A stretch of 64,000 nt of DNA from positions 1 to 64,000 of the forward strand of contig NW_020825358.1 in NCBI RefSeq assembly GCF_003286085.1, read 5' to 3'. A model generated the notes under the pieces. That model searched no databases and was not told the origin of the DNA. It worked only from the letters and a program-made list of their open reading frames with translations. The stretch's first letter is position 1. Each line of letters opens with the position of its first letter. The stretch comes from Drosophila persimilis. Lineage: Eukaryota > Arthropoda > Insecta > Diptera > Drosophilidae. This document shows positions 49,250-60,200 of the stretch, piece after piece. Position numbers and translations under genes: made by a program.

Positions 49250-50511
49250 CACTGTCTGCTGCTGCTGCTCTGGAGACTGGAAATTAAATTTCCGTCAAGG
49301 CGAGGACGCTGACGTTTTGCCGCCGATTGGAAATTAAATTTGCCGAGGCTCTGGGCCAAATCAAATATGGCCAAATCAGCAGCGATGTTGGCTGATAAAC
49401 AAACGCGCTCGGAAGCCATTAAAAATTATCATTTGCGCATATTGATTAGGGACCCCAGAGCCAGTCCCCAGTCCCAGTCCCCAGTCCCAGTCGAAGCTCC
49501 TGAGACATTGGATTAGGCCCAGCATCGATGAGGCCCAGGCGGTGGAGTGTGGACTGTGGGGTGGTCCGGTGGCAGTTGTTTTTTTCCCATTTATAGAAAA
49601 CAAATATCGATTCCATCCCTTAAGCTTTGGCACCCACATCGCCTTACCCTCAATGGCGGCCAAACAAAGGAAATGAACACGCAAAAAAAAAAATAAAAAA
49701 AAACCACCCACCCACAGAGGCAAAGATTCCACCCCTCGAGCAGGCTGTGCCGTGCCATGCCGTGCCGTGCCGTGGCGTCTCCCCCGCCGCCTGACAGCGC
49801 CAGACGATGACGATGACAAGGAGAAGTTGACTCTGGCAGGACTTGGTCTCTTGGCTATGGCTGTGCTCATCCAGGCGGCGGGCGGCGGGCGGAGGGCAAC
49901 CATTAAAATTTCGAAAATCCATCATTGGAAAAATGGTCGAAAAAAAAGCACCGTACACATCGGGAAAAGCAACAACAGCAACAACCACTTCCGTGGCCAT
50001 GTTTTTTTTTTTTTTTTGGTTTTTTTTTTTGGGTGCTTTGTTGAGGGTGTACGAGGGCGAGAGTGCTCGATGCTCGATGCTCGATGCTTCGATGCTTCGA
50101 TGTCGATTTAATTTTTCAATATTCATAAATTTTTGTGTGTGTCCTGCTTAAAGCTAATGTGGCACGTTGCTTGTGCCGCCGATTGTGTGGCACCATGTGG
50201 AAAACCGTCGGTGGAAAATCCACGGTGTAGCAGGCGTTTTGCCGTCGGCGTGTGGGGTCCGGCCAAAAAAGTGATTTGATTTTCTAATTTGCAACGAATT
50301 TGGGTGCCACCCCCACCCCCACACCCCCACCCCGGCCACATGTCTGGGCCCACTCTCGTCTCATCTCCGGCCCTGGGGGAGAGGGGGGGGGACAGCGAGC
50401 GATTCCGGCTAGAGGGCAGCCATGTAAACACAAATCCAATCAAATAAACGAAATTAAGTGCCACGTTGATTGGAGGCAAATCTGTTTTTTCTCTCTCTTT
50501 TTTTTTTTCAG

Positions 50512-50674
50512 CCTCAATGATGACAATCAAGCGCGCAAATCAAAATCAAAATCAAAATCCAAGCCAAAAAATTACAGACGGATCCCCGAACCCCCAAACC
50601 CCAAACCCCGCCCCCTGAGCCGTGCAGAAATATTTCTGCAAATGCTGCAAAAGAGAAGAGACGGATCGAAATGA
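50512..50674 (+). other. Candidate terminal exon
   Basis: A very strong acceptor (CTCTCTCTTTTTTTTTTTCAG, AG at 50510..50511) is followed by a frame open for 53 codons to a TGA. The peptide is basic, with KSKSKSKSKPK, then proline-rich, and ends LQMLQKRRDGSK. The KS repeat reflects a (TCAAAA)n microsatellite, no known domain is visible, and no AATAAA lies close behind. It may be a chance acceptor in intron DNA. Confidence 0.15.
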
Positions 50675-53600
50675 ATATTACTTTTCGTTTCTTTTTTCCA
50701 TCTAACGAAAAGTAAGAAAAATGCCACACAAATTTGCATTAGGCACCTGTAATTTCCCGAGTCCTGCGGGAGATCCTGGCCTCCCCAGGCACCGCGGCAC
50801 AGTCTTATCCCCAAAGGCAACGCCAGATGTAAGAGGGGGGAGGGGGAGGGATATTTTGATTGTTATTTGTGGGGACAGTAAAAAAGCCAACAATGTGCGG
50901 TGCCTGGCCAACTGTTGTTGTGGCCAAGAGCCCACGCAAAGAGGCGGCCAGAGGCAGGAGGCTGTGCGGGAGGGGGGCAGGGGACTGCGGCTTTTATTAT
51001 AAGTTTGAAGGTAGCCCACGGAAAGATACCAATCCAAGGAGAACTGTGCTCGTGTGGGGGCCAGATTGAAATGTGAAATATTTTTAAAAACCAATTTCGC
51101 TGAGCCTCTCGTGAAGCCCCGTTTTGCCCGTTTTTCTCGTTTTTTTTGCCATAAAGAAAATTGTTTTTTATGAAAACAAAAGGCACCCCAAAGAGATTCC
51201 CGTGGCAACCCACAAATGAAATGAAATGAAATGAAAGAAATTTCCAAATAATTGTTTGCCTTTCTCTAACCTCCCCCTTCCCCCTTCGCCCCCTTCCAAC
51301 CAGTCATCAGTCATTAGGAGAGAGTGAGTGCGGCTTAGTCCTGCTGCTGTCATAACTTCACCTCATAATTAGAAGGGGGGTGGAGGGAATTGGCACACTT
51401 TTTGGCCAAACGCAACCCTCGACCCAGCCCCGATTGCCAGACAAAAGAAAGGCGAAAGGTGAAAGTGAAATGGCAAACAGCTCGGCAAACAACAAAGGGA
51501 ATTAGCAAACATGACAGTGATAATGCAGCAGTGACAAAAGACACCGAGAGAACAAGAGAGAACGAGAGAGAACGAGAGAGAGAACAAGAGAACGACCCCT
51601 GAAAATCGATTCGATTTTGCGACTTAATTGCTTTGACATTTGACTCTGGCAATTTTTGTGCAGATTTGAGGATGGCAAATCGATAGGGGGTTGATCGGAT
51701 CGGATCGGATCGGATTGGATTGGCAGGGTGTTTAGGGGGATAATAGTTTGAGGGTTTTTTGGCAAATTGTCTGGGCGTTGATTGATTCCAAATTGATGGA
51801 AGACCCAGGAAAAACCTGTTGATGCTTTTGTGCAAAAAAATTCTCCATACTGGATGCTTGCTGTGGTGTGGCACCAGCTGCCAGTCGAAGGATCCTCCGG
51901 GGACTCGGGGACTCGGGGACTATAATTTTCAGCCTGGGAGTTTCTCACGGGCCTTTTCACTTGCATTATGCATGAGATTTCAGGGACACAGAGAGGGAGA
52001 GGGAGAGGGAGATGGAGAGGGAGAGGGAGAACGTGCCTCTAGCGGCAGTGTCGCGTCTTTTGTGTCCTCCTCGAAGAGCCTGCGTGACAGGAAGCAAATG
52101 TCCTGTTGTGTCACTCATATGCAAATTGCCAGAGCAGGGCAGGGCAGGGCAGGGCATCCTTTTTTCTTTTTTCTTTTTTTTGTTACCCTCTCGGCATCAT
52201 CATCTGCGTCTTATTAATTAGAATAATAATTAATAAGGCAACTCCTCGACGGCGCTGCACGTGCAACGTGCCAAAGGAACAGGAAAAACGTCTCGCAGAG
52301 TGGCCTCAACCTCAACGGGCAGCAGGAGGGAGGAGGAGGAGGAGGACGGAAGGAAGGATGGAAGGATGGCATAAATTAGTTCAAGGGATACGTGGCAGGA
52401 GTACCTGTGTGCCCGAGAGCCCAGAGCCGAGAGCCCAGAGCCGAGAGCCAAACCAATTAAATTACAAGCAAAACAGCAAATGATGCGTACTTAAACACGT
52501 CGACGTGATGTGAATCGGGAAAGAGGAACAGCCACGAACAGGACTCGAAAGTGTAACCAAATATGATTTTCCACGACGGGCCCAGCGGCGAGTCAAGGGG
52601 TTAATGGAAAACTCAATTTGAATTTGCATATAATTTCTATTTAATTTTAAGAGTTTTTCTACCACTGCCACTCGTACGGGCACTGCCTGGGGTGGCACGG
52701 GGCAGCTGTCGAGTCACGAGTCACCTCTCTCTTTTTGAGTTGCAGCTTTTTGGCCAATTAATAGACAACATTTTTACTTTGACTACAATGCTTTTTTTCC
52801 ACCAAAAAAAACCGAGAGTGAAAGAGGAAAAAGAGAAAACCTTTCAGTGTGCACACTTCCTGGACAGACAACCACAACAGCAACAAAAAGGACGCATCCG
52901 CATCCTGTTCCAGCTGCCGATACTCCTGCCACAGCCACAGCCACTGCCACTGCCACTGCCACTGCCGCGCTGCGTATGCAAATTTTGTCGGTTCTAACCT
53001 TTTTTTGTCCAATGTTTTTTGTTGTTGTTGTTGTTGTTTCTTTCCCTGCTTTCCCTGCTTTCCCTGCTTTCCCCTGGTGCTGGCGTTTTGTTGTCTCCGA
53101 CAATATGTAACTGACACTTGAAGGGGTGTTAGAGCAGCGTTTCGATGTCGAAGCCACGATAAAAACCCAGAAATCCAGTCAATGGGAAACAATCTCTAAT
53201 GTAAAAACTCCATTAGGCAGTTCCTGTGTGCCGCTGCCAAAAGTTGTCGCCCGTTTGATGATTCTGTGCAATGTAAGCCCCTGATTTATGATCTCCCCGG
53301 CACATTCAGGCCGCAAAAATATACACTACAAAGCTCTTCTCTTCTCAAAAAAAAATAAAAAAATAAAACCCAAACACACAAATTTTCTTCCAAAAAATAT
53401 AGATAAAAAAAAAACCAAAACGAAACGCAACGAAAGTAAAGAAAAGGAAAGAAATCATCAGCACGTGGCTGAGCCAAATTGATATGCGCCATTAGGGTGG
53501 CTGGAGAAAGTGATTAGAGTGGGAGCCATAGAGAAATGTGGAAATATCTGCTGGGAGAGAAAGAGAGACAGCGAGAGAAATGCTGAGTGAGTGGGTGGCA

Positions 53601-53809
53601 AAAAGAAAAGCCTGTTCTGGACTTGAGACACGTGTGTGTGTGTGTGTGTGTTTAAAAACTGTACAAAAATTTAGAAAACAAAAAAAAAACGTTTTGCTTA
53701 CAACGAATTTTGATTGCACTGCAATTTGGCTGAAAATTCAATCAAAAAATTATTTCCTCAATCAAAAATATTTTGCATTTTCTAATTTTGCACCTTTTTA
53801 CCGTTTCAG

Positions 53810-53824
53810 ATCGATCCCAAAAGG
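53810..53824 (+). other. Candidate 15-nt cassette microexon
   Basis: Upstream are a consensus fly branch site CTAAT (53782..53786), a pyrimidine-rich tract TTTTTACCGTTTCAG (AG at 53808..53809), then the 15 bases ATCGATCCCAAAAGG, then the donor GTAAGTAAAT from 53825. The branch-to-AG spacing of about 24 nt is typical. The length is a multiple of three and would add IDPKR, SIPK-type or RSQK-type residues depending on phase. Host gene and flanking exons are not in view. The combination is unlikely by chance but not proven. Confidence 0.35.
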
Positions 53825-53833
53825 GTAAGTAAA

Positions 53834-54127
53834 TCACAGGTTTACACCATTTCCTGTTGAATGAAGCCCCCAGAACCGGAGGTCCTTCGAGAAAGGACGA
53901 CTCATGCCGGCTTTCTTGAGAGGTTTCGAGAGGCTGGACTCTGTTTCTGGGCTGTGGGCTGTGGGCGGAGGCACCTTATCCATAAGCAATGATGAATAAC
54001 GGTGCTTACGCTTCGGACATTTGATTAATGATGCGTTTACCGACCTCCAGCCCGTCTCCGCCTTCGGCTCTGCCTCCCCAGCCATAGTCCTGCGTCCTGC
54101 GCCCGCGCACTCAATTTTCAACGCCAT
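53834..54127 (-). CDS. Small ORF, 97 aa, unrecognised
   Basis: An ATG with a good fly context (CAAAAAAATGG) opens a 97-codon frame. The peptide starts MALKIECAGAGRRTMAGEA and is basic and serine/proline-rich, with KCPKRKHRYSS near the middle. It is less repetitive than most other open frames here. It has no signal peptide, membrane segment or domain I recognise. A potential donor (GGTCG|GTAAAC) lies after codon 29, so only the first part might be coding. The ATG is 13 bases inside a purine-poor leader with no TATA box seen. It overlaps nothing except the antisense flank of the microexon candidate. I regard it as a weak hypothesis. Confidence 0.15.
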   Translation of the reverse strand: MALKIECAGAGRRTMAGEAEPKAETGWRSVNASLIKCPKRKHRYSSLLMDKVPPPTAHSPETESSLSKPLKKAGMSRPFSKDLRFWGLHSTGNGVNL

Positions 54128-54599
54128 TTTTTTGTGGATTCTTGGGAGATGAATACCGGAGGAGGGCGGAGGAGGGCGAAGGAGGGCGGTGTGGCGGCAA
54201 GACACTATTTCGGAGAATTTCCAGTGCGTTTCAGCGGTGCGCGCGAGAGGTTTTTCTTTTTGTTCTTTATGCCCTACCCACACCCACACCCACAGCCACC
54301 TCCCCCCCTCCTCGACCACCCGGACATAACTTTATTTTATTAGCACTACGTGGCAATCTGCTGGATTTGTGCGGCATTAAAAGACGATTTTTACAACTTA
54401 CCAGCGATGCTTTTTCATACGCTTTTTCCCTCATTTACTTGGGGCTCTGGTCCTTTACTATCCCATCCTTCATAGAGTCTGCGGCGGGAGGAGCCATCAT
54501 CATTTTTTTTTTTGTGGTGCCATAAAGAGCCGGCTGTTTATTAAATTCTTGCTGAGAAGTTCATTAGACAAAAAGCAAAAATTAATCAGCGGCTTTTGC

Positions 54600-55170
54600 A
54601 CGGTCCAGGGGAAGCCTGAGGGGTGGGGGGCTGCACGGACTGCAGAGGGGCACTGCTTCAGCTATCCACAGGATCTGTGTAATCTATTTTCTGGCCTCCA
54701 ATCAAAGCATCAGTTAATATTCTGAACAGTAGGGCAGGGCATAATTTTTCCTAATATACAAATTTATTTAAAAAAAAGAGATTTTTCAAAGGGTTTTATT
54801 ATGTTTAAAAACAAATAATTTTAAACGAATTCAAAAAAAAAATAACCAATATTCCAAAGATTTTTTACAGCGTTTTATTTATTTATTTTTTTCTTTAATA
54901 ACGAATAATAATATTATTTGCTTAAAACAACCTATGACCTATGAGAGTGCATTTAAAAAACGATTTAAGTCCTGCCACGGCTCCTGCTTGGTCCAGGGGC
55001 AGCATGTGGGTTTTGGGGCTCTATAGATGCTGTGGCAGGCAGCCTTTTTCTGCAAAGCAAGCGGCATGGACTGCAAAGGACTGTGCCTCCAATCCAAGCA
55101 TCAATAAATATTCTTAACAGTACAGGGCATAATTTTTTCAAAAATACAAATATATCTTAAAAAATAAAAA
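54600..55170. repeat. Two tandem blocks of about 390 bp downstream of Or67d
   Basis: GGTCCAGGGG plus AGC-type sequence occurs at about 54602 and 54990. GCCTCCAATC..AAGCATCA then ATATTCT.AACAGTA..GGGCATAATTTTT occurs at 54694 and 55085, an offset of about 390 bp. The end of the first block (ACCTATGACCTATGAGAGTGC, near 54930) is matched by ACCTATGACCTCAGTGAGGGTGC at about 55808, inside the 3' flank of Or67d. So the 3' flank of the gene has been duplicated in tandem. Confidence 0.8.
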
Positions 55171-55182
55171 AAATAAATACAA

Positions 55183-55795
55183 TTTTCCGGAGATTTTTCA
55201 AAGGGTTTTAATTTATTTCAATTTCTTTAAAAACGAATAATTAACGACATAATTTTTTCTAAAATTCAAATTTATCTCATAAAAAAAAAATATTCCTGAG
55301 ATTTTTCAAAGGGCTTTATTTTATTTTAATTTCTTTAAAAATAAATAATTACCGACATAATTTTTTCTAAAATTAAAATTTATCTTTTCTACAAAAAAAA
55401 AAAAAATATTCCAGAACTTTTTCAAAAGGGTTTTATTTTATTTTAATTTCTTAATGAAGTATGAATAATAACATTAACGATATAATTTTTTCTAAAATTT
55501 AAATTAATTAAAAAAAAAAACAGTATTCCTGAGATTTTTCAAAGAGTTTTATTTTATTTTAACGATATAATTTTTTCTAAAATTCAAATTTATCTTTTAA
55601 AAAAAAAAACAATATTCCTGAGATTTTTCAAAGGGCTTTATTTTATTTTAATTTCTTTCAAAATGAATAATCATGTTAACGACATAATTTGTTCTAAAAT
55701 TCAAATTTATAAAAAAAAAAAAAAACAGTATTCCTGAGATTTTTCAAAGAGTTTTATTTTATTTTAATTTCTTTAACAATGAATAATAATATAAT
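55183..55795. repeat. Tandem repeat of about 110-117 bp next to Or67d
   Basis: ATTCCTGAGATTTTTCAAAG or a close variant starts units at about 55183, 55292, 55408, 55525, 55613 and 55730 (spacings 109, 116, 117, 88, 117). A single older copy is seen near 54783. Nearly all units contain TTTTATTTTATTTTAATTTC and ATAATTTTTTCTAAAATTCA. On the minus strand all but the leftmost give AATAAAATAAAA. Confidence 0.92.
55752..55763 (-). terminator. Candidate poly(A) signals of Or67d
   Basis: Overlapping AATAAA hexamers read on the minus strand (AATAAAATAAAA) about 136-146 bases beyond the TAG. The same signal recurs in most of the repeat units further downstream, so several 3' ends are possible. Confidence 0.45.
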
Positions 55796-55898
55796 TTGCT
55801 GTCTATAACCTATGACCTCAGTGAGGGTGCATTTAAGTCCCAAAACGGACGTCTTTCCATGAAATTTGTCCAGCCAAACATCTCGTTGTGCCTCGAAT

Positions 55899-57189
55899 CT
55901 AGCTCTCGTAGCCGAGATACGTGATCAGCATCATGCTGAAGCTGTAGATGCCTTTGGTCAGCTGGAGGGCCGTGCTCATGGACAGCGGCATCACATCGGC
56001 GGCGGTGAGGGAGATCTCGTGCTGCGACTTGGCCAGCATGAGGATGACCAGCCTCTGCTCCTTGACGGGCAGCTCGTACCACAGACAGTTCGCGTAGATC
56101 TCCTTGCTGAAGTCCTCGTTCTGCCAACGGAATAAAGTTCGATTCGAAGTGGGAAAGGGTGTCGGAGCCACTCACCGAAGTCTCCACGATGGTGCCCAGG
56201 CCACAGAAGGAGTACATGACTATGAAGGAGTACACCAGATAGATGGGGGCTGCGGGCCAGGCGCCAATGAAGATGCAGGATATGGTGCAGAGGATACTCA
56301 CGCAGTTGGTGGACAGCTGGACGAACAAAACGATCCTGTAGATGCGCTCCGTGTCCCGCAGAATGCTAGACGGGAAGGGGGAACGAGTTGAGGGTGAATG
56401 CCGCCAAAAATTGTGCCCCCAGACCCACCTCACGTACTGCTGATGCCAGGCGAGCAGATCCCACAGGAGTGTGCGCATCCTTTGGTAGTCCTGGCGCTGC
56501 ACAGCCACCTCGTTGAACTCCCTGAGCTTCGCGCTGAAGATGTCCTTCAGCGTGGGCACGTTGCTGATGAAGAGGAACAGAAACATGTCGCCGCCAAAGT
56601 TGCCGAATCCGCCCATCGACAAGAGCATCACGTGTATCGAGATGAGCACCAGATAGCCCCCGTCCGTGCTCTCGTCGATCCACGGCACCCGGAACTGCAT
56701 CACCAGCAGCTTCTTGTGGTCGAGGATCAGATGGAAGAACGGGTAGGCGATCAGCCCGCCCACCAGCACGACGTACACCCACATGAAGGACATGAGCATG
56801 TGCCACGTGGTCTTGATGCGCCTCTCCAGGCACCTGCCGTAGTCGCCGCCCCGCCGCGCGTACTCCCTGTAGATGGCCTCGTACGTGGCCTGGATTTGGC
56901 GCACCACCGACGCCATCCGGGCGGTGACCAGCAGCTTCGCGAGGCCCTGCACGGCGGACCCCACCAGGGCGAAGGCCTGCAGTATGACGGTGAGGTCGCC
57001 GTCCAGCACAACGCCCACGTACACCGTGTACCCGGTGCAGCCGAAGAAGAACAGTATGGCCCCGATCACCGCGTACGTGAGCCACCACATGCGATAGTCC
57101 TCGGCAATGACGTCGTTGCCGCACAGGCCCACGCAGAAGCGAATGGCCCGGTTGATCTTGCAGTAGCGCTCGAAGGGTCCCTCGGACAT
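55899..57189 (-). CDS. Or67d: Odorant receptor Or67d (cVA pheromone receptor), 3 exons
   Basis: The gene is complete on the minus strand. Exons are 57189..56429, 56365..56176 and 56120..55899, joined across a 63-bp phase-2 intron (AG|GTGGGT...TCTAG|C) and a 55-bp phase-0 intron (TCG|GTGAGT...GGCAG|AAC). The product is 390 aa, as expected for this family (insect 7tm_6 receptors). Hydrophobic segments lie near residues 36-60, 65-90, 130-155, 178-208, 264-290, 292-314 and 364-387. [35 protein letters not shown] and [13 protein letters not shown] match the D. melanogaster Or67d pattern as I know it. In that species it forms a channel with Orco in T1 trichoid neurons and, with LUSH and Snmp1, detects cis-vaccenyl acetate. 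Reading straight through gives a misleading 459-codon frame because the first intron has 63 bases and no stop. No frameshift or early stop is seen. Ortholog versus lineage-specific paralog cannot be decided here. Confidence 0.93.
56121..56175 (-). other. Or67d: Or67d intron 2
   Basis: 55 bp, GTGAGT donor and GGCAG acceptor, phase 0. Removing it joins IVETS to [14 protein letters not shown]. Confidence 0.9.
56366..56428 (-). other. Or67d: Or67d intron 1
   Basis: 63 bp, GTGGGT donor and CGTCTAG acceptor, phase 2. Its length is a multiple of three and it lacks an in-frame stop. Splicing gives [16 protein letters not shown], in line with the family, whereas retention would insert 21 residues into the intracellular loop before helix 5. 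Confidence 0.88.
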
Positions 57190-57236
57190 GGTCTCTCCAA
57201 AGAGTTTTCCTTTCTATCAGAGTGGTGCTGGGATTA

Positions 57237-57268
57237 TGGGACTTCTCTTGAAGAAACCACCTTTTATA
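57237..57268 (-). promoter_or_regulatory. Or67d: TATA promoter of Or67d
   Basis: CCTATAAAAGG reads on the minus strand (TATAAA at 57268..57263), 79 bases before the ATG. A start site about 31 bases on, near 57237 (TCCCATAATC), would leave a 5' leader of about 48 bases. The initiator match is weak. Confidence 0.6.
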
Positions 57269-57299
57269 GGCCTTCATTTCTGACGGTTTTGACAACTTA

Positions 57300-60200
57300 A
57301 TGACGACAATTAGCCAAGCAATCGATTGAAGGCCATACGTGATGTGTGTCTCTCCCCTCGCCTCCGCCCCCGCCCCCTGTGGCGCTTCTTTTCGAGCGAC
57401 TTTATGCATGAACACATCTGACACACACCCCCCGCCCCCCCTGAGTTGGAAAATCTCCACGCAATTGATTTAATATAAAATTTTTTAATAAAAAAGAACC
57501 CAAAAAAAAAACAAAAAAAACGAATGAAAAACAAAGAATGTAAACGAGAAAAGCGAGTGGCAGAGACAGAGAGAAGAGAAAAATTTATATCTATTTACAG
57601 AGCGCACGGGGCCCGGCTCCGTCCTCCGCACCCGGACCCGGAGTCCTTGTGTCCGTGTCCTTAGCGCGGAAATTTCGGAGCAGGAAGCAGGAAGTGCCCG
57701 TGGGAGAGTGCAGGGGGGCGGCAGGGGGGCGGCTGAAGCGATGTGTAAGCGCCTAAGCTTTGGGCCAACAACTAATAAAGGCCATCAACAACAGTTCAAA
57801 CAGCAACGGCAGCGGCGGGGAACAATGGGCCCAAACATCAGAAAAATAAAGAAAAACGAACGCGCACTCAAGTGAATATTTTTTCGCATTTTCCTCCTTG
57901 CATTTTCGGTTGAGTTTTTCGCTTTGAAGTTTTGACATTTCATAAGGCAGCCAGAAATTTCCTCCACATTCGAGGTCTTTATTTTATTTTATTTCGGATT
58001 TTTTATACGCATTTTTTTTTTTTTTCGATCGAAAATCCAGGCAAACAAAAAGTAGAAAGCCCACCCCTGAAGGAAGGTGTGGCCTGTGGAAGGACGAAAC
58101 AAAAAAAAAAAAAAAAAAAAAAACGACCCTCACAGGCCTACCCCTGAGACGGAGACGGAGACAGAGCCAGGGCCAAGGCCCACCCCGCCTGCGAGGCGGC
58201 TTCCCAGGGAAAAACGGCGGCTTAAAGTAGCCAAGGCAACGATTTAAAGACGCTGCCGGGGAGTACCCCCGGACGGGAGCACGGGAGCACGGACACGGGC
58301 ATTAGCTGGCCCACAAAATTACTTGCTCGTTAGTTTTCCAGGTGGCCCGCCTCTCGCTCCTCGCTCTCTCCCTCTCTCCCTGGTTCAACCCCCATGGCCC
58401 AGCCCTGCTCTCTCCCTCTGGCCGAGCAGAGAGACAGAGACAGAGACAGAGAAGGTGGGCTGTCCGCAGGCCTCCGCAGGCTTCCAGTGGAACTTCCAGT
58501 GGAAGGAAAGTGCGTAAACGTTATGCAGCCGCCGAGCGGCAGGCGGCGCCACCGTGCCCCGTCCGGGGCTCCTTTTCTTGTTTGTCTCTAATTATATTTT
58601 AATTTGCACAATCTTCTGTTCCTGTTATTATTTCTGTTCACGGCAATTGCCTCAAAGTGTTTGCACTTCTCATCCGCTGCGCTCCACGACGCTCTGCCCC
58701 GCTCCACTCCACTCCACTCCGGAAAAGTGCCAGGCGAACATTTTAATTGCAATTATTCCAAGGAGGGGCTGGGGGGCGGCTACGTCCTTGCCGCAGGGCG
58801 TTGTGTTTGGCACGTAGCCGGGCCGCAGCTCCCTTTTGAATGGACACTAATTATTCCCGGCCGTGCCACGAGAAATTCATGTCAAATCTTGGCCCACGAC
58901 TTTCGGGTAGGTAATTACATCTGGGGCTTGGAATGGAAGGAAATTGAGCGAGTGCACAAATTTGGAATTTTAAACAGTCCACAGGACACGGGACACACAG
59001 GACACACAGGACACACGGACACGGGACACACGGACCCGGACAAGGCTTCGGGTCAGCTTAAAGACTCTCTGGTGGCCGTACCCCGTTCTGAAGGAAGCCG
59101 GCGGATGCCGGCCAACGAAAACAAGTCACGTACAGCCCAGCTCATTTCCTGTGCCACAAAAGGTGTCAAACGGATGTAGGCAACGTGCCGCGTATGCTCA
59201 ATGTCCTGCCCGGAGCCGGAATGGCCACGGCAATGGGAATGGGCTCCTTCCTGCCCCGAATTTTGGATGCGTAATCAAAAAAAAGGCAAGCCGCGCCCCA
59301 ATTTCAAGCGAACTTTAAACGTTTCTTAATTGTTAAACCGCCTCGGGGTGGCCGCCCACCGCCCAGACGAAACACACAAAAAAAAATACTGCCAAAAGAC
59401 AAGAAAAACAAGGACCAGAAGGACCAGAAGGAAAACACAGAGAGAGAGAGAGCTCTGGGAAATGCGCTGGAAGCAAACGCACGCCATGTTAATTAATTTG
59501 CCAGGACAGGACATCCGCCAGGAGCAGGCATGGGGCATGGGGCACAGGGGCACAGGGGCAGTGGGGAGTGGGGAGCATGTTTATTTTATGCCGTCGCGCT
59601 TAAGTGGTAAGCCCCATTAACAACTGCCTGTCGTTTGCCCGGAAAATAATGGCGTTAGATCATCATCGTCGCCGTTGCCGTCGCCGTCGCCGTCGCCTTG
59701 GCCCAGACTTTTTTTTGTTCCTGGTCCCCCGTCCCTGTTCTGGTCGTCATTTGAGCGGAGAAAGCTTTCAGCGTAAATTGTTGGAAATTAAGAAATGCTC
59801 TCTCCCCCCCCCCCCCTCGTTTCGTCCACCCACCAGGATGTTTTCTTGCGTTTCGTTTCCTTCCTTCTCATATTTCATGGCTGTAGCCGGGGTTCTGTTC
59901 TCTGTTGTTTTATGGCCGCCATTTGCTGGTGGTCCTGGCCGTGGTCCTGGCCGTGGTCCTGGCCCGGGAACTGCCATTGTTAATGTCCTGGCAACCGCAA
60001 ATGGCGCCACCCATGTCCTGGGTGTCCTGTTTTTCCTGCCTCTGTTTTCCTTTAATTTAGTGAACGTCTTGGCCGGAGTCCAACAATAATTAGATGTAAC
60101 GGATATTGTAATTGGTGTTAAATTGCGTCAGAGGCCGTGTTAATGTTTGTCATGCCTCTGGCCCCCACAATTGGAGGCGGAGGAGGGCGGGGCGGGGCTT

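Larger units (their letters stand above)
48511..54590. other. Mostly non-coding, with weak exon candidates
   Basis: Unique DNA with GA, (TGCCGTGCCA) and CCAGTCC short repeats. Three low-confidence exon candidates are listed separately (50512..50674, 53810..53824 and 53834..54127). Confidence 0.5.

Noticed and set aside
55810..57189. 459-codon uninterrupted minus-strand frame as the receptor protein
   Set aside because: It reads through the 63-bp first intron and past the second donor into a wrong frame. Spliced exons give a normal 390-aa receptor.
56398..57300. 300-codon plus-strand frame opposite Or67d exon 1
   Set aside because: It is an antisense shadow of GC-rich receptor codons, with no independent support.
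58604..59179. 191-codon frame with signal-peptide-like start
   Set aside because: The first codon is TTG, not ATG. It runs through a GACACA repeat and has no known domain.
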